A stretch of 48,044 nucleotides of DNA from Oscillospiraceae bacterium (GCA_902766785.1 CACXEO010000009.1:1-48044); one strand, 5' to 3'. Positions 27,454 to 37,034 are shown, numbered from the stretch's first letter. The notes: generated by a model not told the origin, from the letters alone. Made by a program: numbers and translations.

Positions 27454-28782
27454 TTATACGGTTTCCGGAGCCTCGGCATTCCGCTTTTCAACCGTTTTAA
27501 CCGCTTCCTTCTCTTCCGCCGCTTTAGCCTTTGCTACCGCCAGCATCAGTTTAATCCGGTTTTCCTGGTTCACCTTAGTCGCGCCCGGGTCATAGTCAAT
27601 TGCGACGATATTCGCATCCGGATGTTTTGTTTTGATGCCGCGGATCATCCCTTTGCCAACCACATGGTTCGGCAGGCAGCCGAACGGCTGGGTGCAGACA
27701 ATATTATTCACCCCGTCCGCAATGAGTTCAAGCATTTCGGCTGTAAGCAGCCATCCCTCGCCCATTTTGGCGCCGTACCCCACATAACCCTTGACCAGTT
27801 CCTTTAAATGCAGGTACCCTTTGGGACAATAAAATTTAGGTTCGGCCCGTACCGCGTCAATCATAATCTGCTGGCAGTGGAGAACATAAGACATCAGCTT
27901 CCGCGCAAAAAAGCGAACAGGCCGTTTACCGCCGTAAAGTTTGTAGTCCTCAATCCGATTGTCAATTTTAAAAATAATAAAATCCATCAGGCCGGGAACG
28001 ACGACTTCCGCCTGCTCGGAAAGAAGAAATTCCTCCAGGTTGTTGTTCCCGAGAGGTGCATATTTCACATAAATTTCGCCCACTATGCCAACCCGGACTT
28101 TTTGTTCACCCCGTACCGGGACAGCAGCAAAATCCTTTACAATTTCCTTAAAATGCGCCCTCATGGCCTTCTGGTTCAACGCACCGCCGCTTTTGAATTC
28201 ATCCGAAAGCTTTTCGACCCAGCGGTCGGTCAGCCGGGCGGCGTCCCCGTCTATAATCTCATACGGGCGCACCTGGTTTTGCAGCAGCATCAGAATATCA
28301 CCATACATGGCGGACATGGCGAGCTGGCGGATCAGCTTGAGGGTCATTTTAAACCCGGGGTTTTTCTCAAGCCCTGAAAGGTTGACGCTGATAACCGGAA
28401 TCTGTTCCAACCCCGAGCGTTTAAGCCCCTTGCGCAGCAGATGAATATAGTTGGACGCCCTGCACCCGCCGCCCGTCTGCGTGATGACAAGCACGGTCTT
28501 GTTCAAGTCGTACTTGCCGCTTTTTAAGGCGTCAAGCATCTGGCCGATGACCAGAAGCGCTGGATAACAGGTGTCGTTATGTACATTTTCAAGCCCCTGA
28601 CGGCGAATGCTTTCACTGTCGGTTCCCTTTAACAGGGTGACGTTGTAGCCGTGAAGCCGCAGGACATTTTTAATCAATTCAAAATGGATGGGCAGCATCT
28701 GCGGCATCAGGATTTGATACTCACGCTTCATTTCTTTGGTAAAAAGTAGACGGCCCGTTTTATCGTACTTCAATTCCGCCAA
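27454..28782 (-). CDS. 2-hydroxyacyl-CoA dehydratase D-component-like protein (split partner of the activase)
   Basis: The 442-residue protein has the cysteine pattern and motifs of 2-hydroxyacyl-CoA dehydratase-like proteins that carry a [4Fe-4S] cluster: HNDTCYPALLVIGQ, TQTGGGCRASNY, CPKGYLHLKELV and CTQPFGCLPNHVVGKG. It lacks the features of a standard two-subunit dehydratase and instead matches the C-terminal half of the large single-chain activase/dehydratase-like proteins of Clostridia. It begins 4 nt after the activase gene. Start: TTG at 28782, with GAGGTG 5 nt before it, in the last codons of the activase. The two proteins probably work as one unit that couples ATP hydrolysis to low-potential electron transfer; the substrate is unknown. 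The C-terminal tail is Lys- and Glu-rich. Confidence 0.75.
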   Translation of the reverse strand: MAELKYDKTGRLLFTKEMKREYQILMPQMLPIHFELIKNVLRLHGYNVTLLKGTDSESIRRQGLENVHNDTCYPALLVIGQMLDALKSGKYDLNKTVLVITQTGGGCRASNYIHLLRKGLKRSGLEQIPVISVNLSGLEKNPGFKMTLKLIRQLAMSAMYGDILMLLQNQVRPYEIIDGDAARLTDRWVEKLSDEFKSGGALNQKAMRAHFKEIVKDFAAVPVRGEQKVRVGIVGEIYVKYAPLGNNNLEEFLLSEQAEVVVPGLMDFIIFKIDNRIEDYKLYGGKRPVRFFARKLMSYVLHCQQIMIDAVRAEPKFYCPKGYLHLKELVKGYVGYGAKMGEGWLLTAEMLELIADGVNNIVCTQPFGCLPNHVVGKGMIRGIKTKHPDANIVAIDYDPGATKVNQENRIKLMLAVAKAKAAEEKEAVKTVEKRNAEAPETV

Positions 28783-28786
28783 GGGA

Positions 28787-31732
28787 TCACCTCGTTTTCT
28801 TTTCCTTCGCGAGCTTGTTTGCGTCTAAATAAGCGAACAGGCTGCGCAGCCGGATCTTAACAGCGCCAAGGTTTGTAACCTCGTCTATTTTAATCTGGGT
28901 GTAAATTTTTCCATAGCTTTCCAATATTTCGCGGACCTCGTCGCCGGTGATGGCATCCAGCCCGCAGCCGAAAGACACAAGCTGTACCAGCTGGATCCGG
29001 TCATCGTGGGAGCCGACATAGTGAGCGGCGGCATAAAGCCGGGCATGATAGGTCCACTGGTTCAATACCCCTGCCTTGCGCTTGGAAGAGCGAACCGTCA
29101 GGCAGTCCTCAGTCAGGATCGAGACACCGAAGCTCCTTGCCAACAGGTCAATACCGTGGTTGATCTCCGGGTCGATGTGATACGGCCGCCCAGCGAGGAC
29201 CAGCACCATCTTGTCGTTTTGTTTTGCGTCTTTCAATACCGTTCGTCCATAGGCGTAAAGCATCTGGCGGTAGGCTTCGTAGGCGTCATAAGCCTTTTTG
29301 GAGGCCTTGCGGATTTCCTCTTTGCTCACCGAAAAATACTGGCTGAAGACAGCGTGCGCTTTTTTCGTAAAATCGTGCCTGCGGTGCAAGCCAAGATAAT
29401 CCTTGATAAAGGTAATTTCAGAAAGCCGCCGAATATTTGCCCCGATGACCTCCGGATAATAAGCTACTACCGGACAATTGTAATTGTTGTCGGAAAGCCC
29501 CTCATCAAAATTATAGGACATACAGGGGTAGAAAATTGTTTGAATCCCCTGATCCAAAAGGGCCTCAACGTGGCCGTGAAGAAGCTTTGCAGGGTAGCAG
29601 ACCGTATCGGATGGGATGGTATGCTGACCCTTTTCGTAAAGCGCGCGGTCACTGTGCGGGGACAGAACGACCTCGAAGCCCAATTCTGTGAAGAACGCAT
29701 GCCAAAACGGCAGGTTTTCATACATATTAAGCCCCATCGGGATGCCAATTTTACCACGGGGGCCGGAAACCGCCCGCAGGCTGTGAAGATAGTCGTACTT
29801 ATAGCGGAAAGCGTTGTAGCCCCCCTCTTCTTGTTTAACGCCGAGCGGTTTTTCACATTTGTTGCCGGAAATATACCGCCCGCCATCCGCAAACCTATTA
29901 ATCGTAAGCTTGCAGTGGTTGGTACAGCCGTTGCAGGTAGTGACCGAAACCGTGTGGGTAAAGTTCTGCAGTTCTTCCAGCGTAAGAACTGTGGAGCGCT
30001 CCCCCGCGCGGGCCTTGGCGTAAAGGGCGGCCCCATATGCGCCCATCAACCCGGCAATGGAGGGGCGGACAACTTCCGTTCCCACCTCGCGCTCAAAAGC
30101 GCGGAGAACGGCATCGTTGAGGAAAGTCCCCCCCTGCACCACAATATGCTCGCCCAATTCTTTGGTGGAATTGGCGCGGATAACTTTATAAAGCGCGTTT
30201 TTGACGACGCTGACAGCAAGCCCGGCGGCAATGTCGCCAACTGTTGCGCCGTCCTTCTGCGCCTGTTTGACCGACGAATTCATAAAAACGGTGCACCGGG
30301 AACCGAGATCAACCGGATGTTCCGCAAAAAGGCCGAATTTTGCAAACTTCTCCGCCTTAAAGCCAAGCGCGTGGGCGAAAGTTTCAATAAACGAACCGCA
30401 GCCGGACGAACAAGCCTCATTGAGCATAATACTGTCAATGGCGCCGCCCCTGATTTTAAAACATTTGATGTCCTGCCCGCCGATGTCAATGATAAAATCC
30501 ACGTCTGGGTTAAAATACTGTGCGGCGGTAAAATGGGCAATGGTTTCGACCACCCCAAAATCAATATGGAAAGCGTTTTTAATCAGCTCTTCCCCATAAC
30601 CGGTCGACGCGGCGGCACGGACGAGGACCCGCCCGCCCGACTGGGAATAAATTTCCTCAAGCGCCGCCTTTACAAGAGGCACCGGGTTGCCGCTGTTCGA
30701 GGTGTAGGACTGGTACAGGATATCTCCTTCTGGAGAAACAAGAACAATCTTTGTCGTCGTGGAACCGGCGTCTATCCCCAGATAGGCGTCCCCGGCATAA
30801 TCTGCCAGCGGAAGATACCTTACACCGGCTTTTCCGTGGCGTTCACAGAACCCTCTGTATTCCTCTTCCGAAGCAAAAAGAGGCGCAACCGAAGAATCAC
30901 GTTTTGCAGGCTTGGCGTTCTTTATTTTTTCAAGCACATCCTGCAACAAGACCGGTTGAAGCGTCCCCGCGTAATAAGCCGCCCCAAGGGCGATATAGTA
31001 CTGGGCGTTTTCCGGGAATACAGCGTTTTCACCCAAATTCAACGTCTCAACAAACCGCTTGCGCAGCCCTTTTAAAAAAGTTAAGGGCCCGCCCAAAAAG
31101 ACAACTTTCCCCTCAATTTCACGTCCCTGTGAAAGCCCGCCGATGGTCTGATTGACCACACACTGGAAAATACTGGAGGCGATGTCGCTTTTCCGGGCGC
31201 CCTGGTTTAAAAGCGGCTGAATGTCGCTTTTGGCAAAAACACCACAGCGGGAAGCAATGGTGTATATTTTTTCCGCATCTTCAGAAAGAGTATCCAGCTC
31301 TTCTGATGTTACGCCGAGCAGGGTTGCCATTTGGTCGATGAACGCGCCCGTGCCGCCTGCGCAGCTTCCGTTCATCCGAACCTCGGTGCCGCCGGTGAGG
31401 AACAAAATCTTCGCATCCTCTCCACCCAGCTCAATGACAACGTCTGCATCCGGAATCCGTTCCTTCATGCAAACCTGCGTTGCATAAACTTCCTGCACAA
31501 ATTCCACGCCGCTGCTCTGGGAAACCCCAAGCCCTGCCGAACCCGTGATGACAATTTTTGCGGGAACACCCTTTATAATTTCTTCGTCAATAAGCTTTAA
31601 CAAGCCGACTGCTTTTTCCGTCACCTTGGCGAGGTGCCGCTCATACGATTGATACAACACCGTGCCGCTTTCGTCCAGCACCACGCATTTGATGGTGGTG
31701 GAACCGATATCCAAGCCTATACGATACGCCAT
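28787..31732 (-). CDS. 2-hydroxyacyl-CoA dehydratase activase-like protein with two ASKHA domains
   Basis: The 981-residue protein has two tandem BcrAD/BadFG-type ASKHA domains and a DUF2229 region. Domain 1 (about 1-260) starts MAYRIGLDIGSTTIKCVV and has NGSCAGGTGAFIDQ; C124 and C163 match the two Cys that bridge the [4Fe-4S] cluster in the HgdC dimer. Domain 2 (about 315-575) starts YLGIDAGSTTTK and carries C441, C445 and C480. The region after 590 has CNGCTNHC (C600, C603, C607) plus C626. Such activators deliver electrons on ATP hydrolysis. Start: ATG at 31732 with GGGGAGG. The downstream dehydratase-like gene completes the usual fused architecture. It heads the minus-strand block. Confidence 0.85.
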   Translation of the reverse strand: MAYRIGLDIGSTTIKCVVLDESGTVLYQSYERHLAKVTEKAVGLLKLIDEEIIKGVPAKIVITGSAGLGVSQSSGVEFVQEVYATQVCMKERIPDADVVIELGGEDAKILFLTGGTEVRMNGSCAGGTGAFIDQMATLLGVTSEELDTLSEDAEKIYTIASRCGVFAKSDIQPLLNQGARKSDIASSIFQCVVNQTIGGLSQGREIEGKVVFLGGPLTFLKGLRKRFVETLNLGENAVFPENAQYYIALGAAYYAGTLQPVLLQDVLEKIKNAKPAKRDSSVAPLFASEEEYRGFCERHGKAGVRYLPLADYAGDAYLGIDAGSTTTKIVLVSPEGDILYQSYTSNSGNPVPLVKAALEEIYSQSGGRVLVRAAASTGYGEELIKNAFHIDFGVVETIAHFTAAQYFNPDVDFIIDIGGQDIKCFKIRGGAIDSIMLNEACSSGCGSFIETFAHALGFKAEKFAKFGLFAEHPVDLGSRCTVFMNSSVKQAQKDGATVGDIAAGLAVSVVKNALYKVIRANSTKELGEHIVVQGGTFLNDAVLRAFEREVGTEVVRPSIAGLMGAYGAALYAKARAGERSTVLTLEELQNFTHTVSVTTCNGCTNHCKLTINRFADGGRYISGNKCEKPLGVKQEEGGYNAFRYKYDYLHSLRAVSGPRGKIGIPMGLNMYENLPFWHAFFTELGFEVVLSPHSDRALYEKGQHTIPSDTVCYPAKLLHGHVEALLDQGIQTIFYPCMSYNFDEGLSDNNYNCPVVAYYPEVIGANIRRLSEITFIKDYLGLHRRHDFTKKAHAVFSQYFSVSKEEIRKASKKAYDAYEAYRQMLYAYGRTVLKDAKQNDKMVLVLAGRPYHIDPEINHGIDLLARSFGVSILTEDCLTVRSSKRKAGVLNQWTYHARLYAAAHYVGSHDDRIQLVQLVSFGCGLDAITGDEVREILESYGKIYTQIKIDEVTNLGAVKIRLRSLFAYLDANKLAKEKKTR

Positions 31733-31781
31733 AATGACCTCCCCGGGAACGGAACTGGTTAAGAGCAATCTCAACCAATTA

Positions 31782-31809
31782 ATTATAGCATTATAATAAG
31801 TAATGTCAA
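31782..31809 (-). promoter_or_regulatory. Promoter of the activase-tepA-ftsK block
   Basis: On the minus strand TTGACA, a 16-nt spacer and a perfect TATAAT lie 50 nt upstream of the activase start. It is back to back with the aconitase promoter; the -35 boxes are only 43 nt apart. Confidence 0.75.
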
Positions 31810-31852
31810 TTGGGAATCTTGGGTAAAGACAGTCTTCGAAATTGACGAAATC

Positions 31853-31881
31853 TTGACAATCTATGGGAAATACGATAAAAT
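31853..31881 (+). promoter_or_regulatory. Promoter of the acn-icd operon
   Basis: TTGACA, a 17-nt spacer and TAAAAT; the predicted leader of about 100 nt contains a CAGGT/ACCTG stem (31929-31947) and a second weak stem near the start codon. No known riboswitch was recognised. Confidence 0.75.
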
Positions 31882-31986
31882 TAATTCAGTTTTATGTTTC
31901 GTTTTTTGTTAGGATAACGGGAGGTTCAGGTCTTTGTAAAACCTGCGCCCCATGCCGAACAAACTCTTTAGAAAGTTGGTGCAATT

Positions 31987-33918
31987 GTGGGAAAAACTTT
32001 AACTGAAAAAATACTCGACGCCCATATTGTTGACGGAAAGCCTGTTAAAGGCTCTGAAGTCGGCTTAAAAATCGACCAGACCCTGACCCAGGACGCAACC
32101 GGTACCATGGCCTACCTTGAATTTGAGGCAATGGGGATCGACCGCGTTAAAACCGAACGTTCCGTCGCTTATATCGACCACAACACCCTTCAGTCCGGCT
32201 TTGAAAACGCGGACGACCACCGTTTCATCGGCTCGGTCGCAAAAAAGCACGGTATTTATTTTTCTCGTCCCGGTAACGGTATCTGCCACCAGCTTCACCT
32301 GGAACGTTTTGCTATCCCCGGCAAGACACTGATCGGCTCCGACAGCCACACCCCAACTGCGGGCGGCATCGGTTCTCTTGCGTTTGGCGCGGGCGGCCTG
32401 GATGTGGCGGTTGCAATGGGCGGCGGCGCTTATTACATTACCTACCCGAACGTCGTCATGGTAAACCTCACCGGGAAACTCCGCCCCTGGGTAGCGGCAA
32501 AAGACGTCATCCTCAAGGTTCTGGAAATCCTTTCGGTTAAAGGCGGCGTGGGTAATATCATCGAGTACTGCGGCGAAGGGGTCAAAACCCTCTCGGTCCC
32601 GGAACGTTCCACCATCACCAACATGGGAGCGGAGCTTGGTGCGACCACCTCTGTCTTCCCGTCCGATGAAATTACCCGCGAATTTTTGAAGACGCAGGGT
32701 CGTGAAGAGGATTATATCCCCCTCTCTGCAGATCCGGACGCGGTGTATGATAAAGAAATCACTGTCAACCTTTCCGAGCTGGAGCCGCTGGCGGCATGCC
32801 CGCACAGCCCGGACAATGTAAAACCGGTCGATGAAATCGGCGCGATCAAAATCGACCAAGTCTGCATCGGCTCCTGCACCAACTCGTCTTATCTCGACCT
32901 GATGCGGGTTGCGCACATCCTCAAAGGCAAAACTGTCCATCCGGACGTCAGCCTTGCCATTGCTCCCGGCTCCAAGCAGGTTTTCAACATGCTTGCTGAA
33001 AACGGGGCGCTAGCTACCCTGATCGCCTCCGGCGCGCGGATCCTCGAATGCGCCTGCGGACCCTGCATCGGGATGGGACAGTCACCGAATTCCAAGGGGA
33101 TTTCCCTGCGGACCTTCAACCGGAACTTCTTGGGCCGTTCCGGCACCGCTGACGCGGGCATTTACCTCGTCAGCCCGGAGACTGCGGCGATTTCCGCCAT
33201 CACCGGTGTTCTGACAAACCCGATGACGCTGGGTGAAATGCCGGAGATCAAGATGCCGGAGCAGTTCCTGATTAACGACAATATGATCGTCCCGCCCGCT
33301 TCCCCGGAAGAGGCAAAGGATGTTGAAATCCTCCGCGGGCCGAATATTAAAGAGTTCCCGATTGCCGAGCCGGTGGGAGACACCATCACGGCTGACGTTA
33401 TGCTCAAAGTGGAGGATAACATTACCACCGACCATATTATGCCGGCGGGGGCAAAAATTCTCCCCTACCGTTCCAATATTCCCTACCTGTCTCAGTACTG
33501 TTTTGCGGTCTGCGACACCACTTTTGCAGAACGTGCAAAGGCAGCCGGCAAGTCAATCGTTGTAGGCGGCGCAAACTACGGGCAAGGTTCCTCCCGTGAA
33601 CACGCGGCCCTTGTCCCCCTCTACCTCGGGGTCAAGGCGGTTCTGGTCAAGAGCTTTGCGCGCATCCACCGCTCCAACCTGGTCAACGCCGGTATCCTGC
33701 CACTCACTTTTAAGGATGAAGCGGATTATGATAAAATTTCACAGGGCGACAGCCTGAGCATCGAAAACATCCGTGAAAGCATTGTAGCGGGGAAACCGCT
33801 CGTTATGAAAAACCTGACCACGGGTGATTCTTACGAGGCGGTCTATGACCTCTCCGGCCGTGCGAAAGAAATTCTCCTCGCGGGCGGCCTGCTCAATTAT
33901 ACCAAAACCCAGAACTGA
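31987..33918 (+). CDS. Aconitate hydratase
   Basis: Aconitase isomerises citrate to isocitrate. The 643-residue product contains the cluster-binding Cys C297 (IGSCTNSS) and C357 and C360 (CGPCIGMGQ), the domain 1 motif [11 protein letters not shown], and the swivel domain with [18 protein letters not shown] and [17 protein letters not shown]. This is the compact single-chain form common in Clostridia, shorter than AcnA (about 890). Start: GTG at 31987; there is no strong ribosome binding site, so translation may be modest or structure-controlled. icd follows 25 nt later, so this pair makes 2-oxoglutarate (for glutamate synthesis) from citrate. Citrate synthase is not in the window. Confidence 0.93.
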   Translation: MGKTLTEKILDAHIVDGKPVKGSEVGLKIDQTLTQDATGTMAYLEFEAMGIDRVKTERSVAYIDHNTLQSGFENADDHRFIGSVAKKHGIYFSRPGNGICHQLHLERFAIPGKTLIGSDSHTPTAGGIGSLAFGAGGLDVAVAMGGGAYYITYPNVVMVNLTGKLRPWVAAKDVILKVLEILSVKGGVGNIIEYCGEGVKTLSVPERSTITNMGAELGATTSVFPSDEITREFLKTQGREEDYIPLSADPDAVYDKEITVNLSELEPLAACPHSPDNVKPVDEIGAIKIDQVCIGSCTNSSYLDLMRVAHILKGKTVHPDVSLAIAPGSKQVFNMLAENGALATLIASGARILECACGPCIGMGQSPNSKGISLRTFNRNFLGRSGTADAGIYLVSPETAAISAITGVLTNPMTLGEMPEIKMPEQFLINDNMIVPPASPEEAKDVEILRGPNIKEFPIAEPVGDTITADVMLKVEDNITTDHIMPAGAKILPYRSNIPYLSQYCFAVCDTTFAERAKAAGKSIVVGGANYGQGSSREHAALVPLYLGVKAVLVKSFARIHRSNLVNAGILPLTFKDEADYDKISQGDSLSIENIRESIVAGKPLVMKNLTTGDSYEAVYDLSGRAKEILLAGGLLNYTKTQN

Positions 33919-33943
33919 ACAACAATTACAGGAGGTTTGGCAG

Positions 33944-35155
33944 ATGGCAGATAAAATTAAAATGAAAACGCCCCTGGTCGAAATGGATGGGGACGAGATG
34001 ACACGGGTCATTTGGAAAATGATTAAAGACATTCTCCTCACCCCGTATATTGAACTGAATACCGAATATTATGACCTCGGCCTTAAACATCGTGAAGAGA
34101 CCAAAGACCAGGTGACCATTGACTCCGCGAACGCCACCAAAAAATACGGGGTAGCGGTTAAATGTGCTACCATTACCCCGAACGCCCAGCGCGTTAAGGA
34201 ATACAACCTTTCTGAAATGTGGAAATCCCCAAACGGGACAATCCGCGCCATTCTGGACGGTACCGTTTTCAGAAGCCCGATTATCGTTAAAGGGATCACT
34301 CCGTTTATTCCCACCTGGACCAAACCGATCACCATTGCCCGTCATGCCTACGGGGATATTTACAAGAACGCTGAAATGGTTGTTGACGCCGGCTGCAAAG
34401 CGGAGCTGGTAGTCACCGATAAAGATGGGAACGAAACCCGCCAGCTGGTTCATGAATACAAAACCCCCGGTGTATTACAAGGCGTTCATAACCTGGATGA
34501 AAGTATTTCCAGCTTTGCCCGTACCTGTTTTAACTATGCGCTTGATATTAAACAGGACCTGTGGTTTGCAACTAAGGACACCATTTCTAAAAAATACGAC
34601 CACCGCTTCAAGGATATTTTCCAGGAGATTTTCGACGCTGAGTACAAAGAAAAATTTGAAAATGCCGGCATCGAGTATTTCTATACTCTGATTGACGACG
34701 CGGTGGCCCGCACCGTCCGCTCAGAAGGCGGTTATATTTGGGCCTGTAAAAACTATGACGGCGACGTCATGTCCGATATGGTTGCAACTGCTTTCGGCAG
34801 CCTTGGTATGATGACTTCCGTCCTCGTTTCTCCGGACGGCGTATACGAGTATGAGGCGGCCCACAGTACCGTGACCCGCCACTACTATAAGCATTTGAAG
34901 GGCGAGCCCACCTCTACCAACTCGGTCGCTACCCTTTTTGCCTGGAGCGGTGCGCTGCGCAAACGCGGCGAGCTTGATTCAAATAAGAAACTCATGGCCT
35001 TTGCTGACAAACTGGAACAGGCTACTATCAAGACAATTGAGGATGGCGTTATGACAGGCGACCTTTATGTCCTGTCTTCGCTTGAAAATAAAAAGAAGGT
35101 TGATACTGAAACGTTCCTGAAAGAAATTGACCTGCGTTTAAAGGAAATGCTTTAA
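33944..35155 (+). CDS. icd: NADP-dependent isocitrate dehydrogenase, type II
   Basis: This enzyme converts isocitrate to 2-oxoglutarate with NADPH formation. The 403-residue product has the eukaryote-like (type II) pattern: [17 protein letters not shown]-equivalent [26 protein letters not shown]-like [27 protein letters not shown], and [17 protein letters not shown]. Start: ATG at 33944, with AGGAGG 8 nt upstream, just after acn. It differs from the E. coli type I enzyme, and no phosphatase/kinase regulator is present. It is the second gene of the acn-icd operon. Confidence 0.94.
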   Translation: MADKIKMKTPLVEMDGDEMTRVIWKMIKDILLTPYIELNTEYYDLGLKHREETKDQVTIDSANATKKYGVAVKCATITPNAQRVKEYNLSEMWKSPNGTIRAILDGTVFRSPIIVKGITPFIPTWTKPITIARHAYGDIYKNAEMVVDAGCKAELVVTDKDGNETRQLVHEYKTPGVLQGVHNLDESISSFARTCFNYALDIKQDLWFATKDTISKKYDHRFKDIFQEIFDAEYKEKFENAGIEYFYTLIDDAVARTVRSEGGYIWACKNYDGDVMSDMVATAFGSLGMMTSVLVSPDGVYEYEAAHSTVTRHYYKHLKGEPTSTNSVATLFAWSGALRKRGELDSNKKLMAFADKLEQATIKTIEDGVMTGDLYVLSSLENKKKVDTETFLKEIDLRLKEML

Positions 35156-35288
35156 CAGGGATCCGGTGCAGGGGTTTTATGGACAGAAAGCTCCCTACGC
35201 CGGTTTACAGTAATTCACAGACACACACTCCTGCGTTTTCCTCTGCTATGTATTGCTGCTACTTTATGCAATGAAAGGTGGCTTTCCC

Positions 35289-35930
35289 ATGTCCAACAAA
35301 TCTTCTGCGGTTTCTATTTCGGTGATCCGGCGGCTTCCGCGGTATTATCGTTTTTTAAGTGAACTGCTCAAAGAGGGAAAAACGAGGATTTCATCTCGCG
35401 AACTTTCTGACCTGATGCAGCTCACCGCTTCACAGATCCGACAGGATCTCAACTGCTTCGGTGGTTTTGGACAGCAGGGATACGGCTATAATGTTAAGGA
35501 TCTCCATGAAGAGATTGCCAATATTTTAGGTCTTAATAAAATACACAACTGTATCCTTATTGGTGTGGGGAATCTAGGTGAAGCAATAGCAAATCACATT
35601 GATTTTGAAAAACGCGGTTTCAAGCTGGTCGGCGCGTTCGATATAAAGCCTGAACTGATCGGAACCAAAATTGGAGACGTTACCATTCGGCACAGTGACG
35701 AGATTGAGGAATTCTGTAAAAAGGTCTTGCCGAAAATTGCGGTGCTTTGTATCCCAAAGGAAGCGGCGCAGGCAATTGTGGAGCGGCTGGTATCTTTGGG
35801 GATTAAAGGTTTCTGGAATTTCAGTCACTTTGACCTGACCCTCAGTTATGATGATATTGTTGTGGAAAACGTTCATTTAAGTGACAGCTTGATGACCCTA
35901 TGCTACAGGGTCAACGAAATATATAGATAA
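35289..35930 (+). CDS. rex: Redox-sensing transcriptional repressor Rex
   Basis: Rex binds operator DNA when NADH is low and releases it as NADH rises, controlling fermentation genes in Clostridia. The 213-residue product has a winged-helix domain (about 1-80; RRLPRYYRFLSELLKEGK, SSRELSDLMQLTASQIRQDL) and a Rossmann domain with IGVGNLGEAI and the acidic residue of AFDIKP, then a C-terminal swapped helix. Start: ATG at 35289 behind AAAGGTGG (7 nt); an upstream in-frame ATG at 35253 has no site. It lies 133 nt after icd. No clear Rex operator is visible upstream, but a palindrome TGTTTAAACA (36037-36046) lies downstream. Confidence 0.95.
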   Translation: MSNKSSAVSISVIRRLPRYYRFLSELLKEGKTRISSRELSDLMQLTASQIRQDLNCFGGFGQQGYGYNVKDLHEEIANILGLNKIHNCILIGVGNLGEAIANHIDFEKRGFKLVGAFDIKPELIGTKIGDVTIRHSDEIEEFCKKVLPKIAVLCIPKEAAQAIVERLVSLGIKGFWNFSHFDLTLSYDDIVVENVHLSDSLMTLCYRVNEIYR

Positions 35931-36163
35931 ATTAATTGTCCTGGCTTTTGCTCTGAACGGCAGAAACGGTTGCTCGCATATGTTTACCATATTTACAGCG
36001 TTAAATCTGAAAATAACCTAACTGTAATACAAAAACTGTTTAAACAATTGACATTATTTATCCTTCGTTTAAGGAAGAAAATGAAAATTATTTAAAAAAA
36101 GCAAAATAATGTTGGACTGAAAGATCTTTTAAAGAGGTTGCCTCTCACTGAAGCATAAAATAC

Positions 36164-36195
36164 AAAAGCCCGCAGAAGACCTCTGTGGGCTTTTT
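36164..36195 (+). terminator. Intrinsic terminator downstream of rex
   Basis: AAAAGCCCGCAG and CTGTGGGCTTTT form a stem (with one G-U) followed by a T-run. It is 234 nt after the rex stop, so it ends either the rex transcript or a short unannotated RNA. Confidence 0.75.
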
Positions 36196-36347
36196 CCTAA
36201 CTATGCCAATTTATCTGCAGTATTTTCTTTTTTGGCTACAAAGAGTTTCAGTTTTACCGGGGGGTTCTACAAAATATAACATATAATGTGCCAAAGAAAA
36301 AACGGCGCAATAACTGGAAATTAACGTTCAGTTTAGGTACAAAATTG

Positions 36348-36383
36348 CCTTGGGGCGTCATCCATTCGGATGACGCCCCAAGG
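36348..36383. terminator. Strong hairpin at the end of the DUF1540 gene
   Basis: A perfect 16-bp stem with loop ATTC, 14 nt past the DUF1540 stop (minus strand). The plus-strand side is followed by a six-T run, so it may end transcripts from either direction. Confidence 0.75.
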
Positions 36384-36396
36384 TCTGGCTTTTTTG

Positions 36397-36573
36397 TTAG
36401 CTTTTCAGAACAAAGGACTCACAGTCTGTGCACTGTACGACAGTGGGGTTTGTCTCATGGGTGCCAACGGTGATGCACTGAAGAGAGCAGTAGTTCTTGG
36501 ACTGGCAATGGTTCGCACACTGCTGAACTGTACATTTGATACTCTCGTTCGCTTTGTTACTATTCTGATGCAT
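36397..36573 (-). CDS. DUF1540 domain-containing Cys-rich protein
   Basis: The 58-residue protein carries the DUF1540 pattern of regularly placed Cys: IKCTVQQCANHCQSKNYC, then SLQCITVGTHETNP and QCTDC, seven Cys in all, probably binding metal. DUF1540 proteins are common in Clostridia and their role is unknown. Start: ATG at 36573 with AAAGGAGG 9 nt upstream; a longer in-frame reading starts at 36768 without a site and overlaps the divergent gene. It ends at a strong hairpin. The divergent Asn-rich gene starts 168 nt away. Confidence 0.8.
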   Translation of the reverse strand: MHQNSNKANESIKCTVQQCANHCQSKNYCSLQCITVGTHETNPTVVQCTDCESFVLKS

Positions 36574-36741
36574 ATTAAAATTCCTCCTTTTAATTGGTCC
36601 GTTTTTATTTTGTCCGCTCACATGTTTTTTATTACATAAAACGAAAACGAAGTTTTTCACATTATTTTCTTGAAGCCTTGTCAAACATTTCAGCGTGTTT
36701 TTTGATATAAACGGCAGAAAATAATCCTGGAGGTGGAAATT

Positions 36742-36981
36742 ATGAATCCGATCATTCAAAAAAACCAAGCGTCTGCAAATAGAAATACAAATTCAAATAT
36801 AAACCCAAATGCAAACGCTAACACAAACAACAATGCAAACGCGCAGGTCAACCAGTATTTTAATACCCTGCCAGCCTTTATCCAGGAAAATATCAAGCAG
36901 ACCGGTGTACAGTTTAATTCTGTTCAGGAACTGCAACAGGTTGCAAACCAGATGCTCAGTCAAAATAATTTCCAACAGTAG
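36742..36981 (+). CDS. Asn-rich small protein of unknown function
   Basis: I do not recognise this 79-residue product. Residues 7-40 are a low-complexity Asn-, Ala- and Thr-rich tract (NTNSNINPNANANTNNNANA), and the rest (FNTLPAFIQENIKQTGVQF and SVQELQQVANQMLSQ) looks helical, without membrane or signal segments. Start: ATG at 36742 behind GGAGGTGG, an excellent site; the earlier in-frame ATG at 36733 lies inside it. A stem-loop follows the stop codon. The strong site and terminator argue for a real gene. Asn-rich small proteins can be spore or matrix components, but nothing here shows it. Confidence 0.65.
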   Translation: MNPIIQKNQASANRNTNSNINPNANANTNNNANAQVNQYFNTLPAFIQENIKQTGVQFNSVQELQQVANQMLSQNNFQQ

Positions 36982-36990
36982 GAAACCAAA

Positions 36991-37022
36991 ATGGCGGCGC
37001 TTCAAATTTGAAACGCCGCCAT
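36991..37022. terminator. Bidirectional hairpin between the Asn-rich gene and the aldo/keto reductase
   Basis: ATGGCGGCG and CGCCGCCAT pair around the inner palindrome TTCAAATTTGAA. It lies 9 nt after the Asn-rich gene and 12 nt after the convergent reductase stop. Confidence 0.7.
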
Positions 37023-37034
37023 ATCCATTATGAT

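Larger units (their letters stand above)
35931..36396 (+). other. Intergenic region after rex: terminators only
   Basis: The 466 nt between rex and the DUF1540 gene hold no plausible coding region. I see TGTTTAAACA (36037-36046), a TTGACA (36048-36053) without a matching -10, a short stem AGAGG/CCTCT (36132-36144), a terminator at 36164-36195 and a large hairpin at 36348-36383. A small RNA between 36050 and 36195 is conceivable but not supported by a promoter. Confidence 0.5.

Noticed and set aside
29006-31075. Long open frame (689 codons) antisense to the activase gene
   Set aside because: Antisense to a gene with clear motifs; no ribosome binding site or recognisable domain. High third-position GC of the real gene explains it. 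The same applies to 9541-10989, 43977-45032 and 145-807.
31942-31968. CCCATGCCGAACA in the acn leader, matching loop C of 5S rRNA
   Set aside because: Only 13 nt match; the flanking helices of 5S rRNA are absent, so it is probably chance.
36037-36046. TGTTTAAACA as Rex operator
   Set aside because: It is downstream of rex with no gene start nearby and only partly matches the TTGTTAA-type consensus.
36048-36195. Possible small RNA between TTGACA and the terminator downstream of rex
   Set aside because: No -10 box at 16-18 nt from TTGACA, and the terminator is explained by rex.
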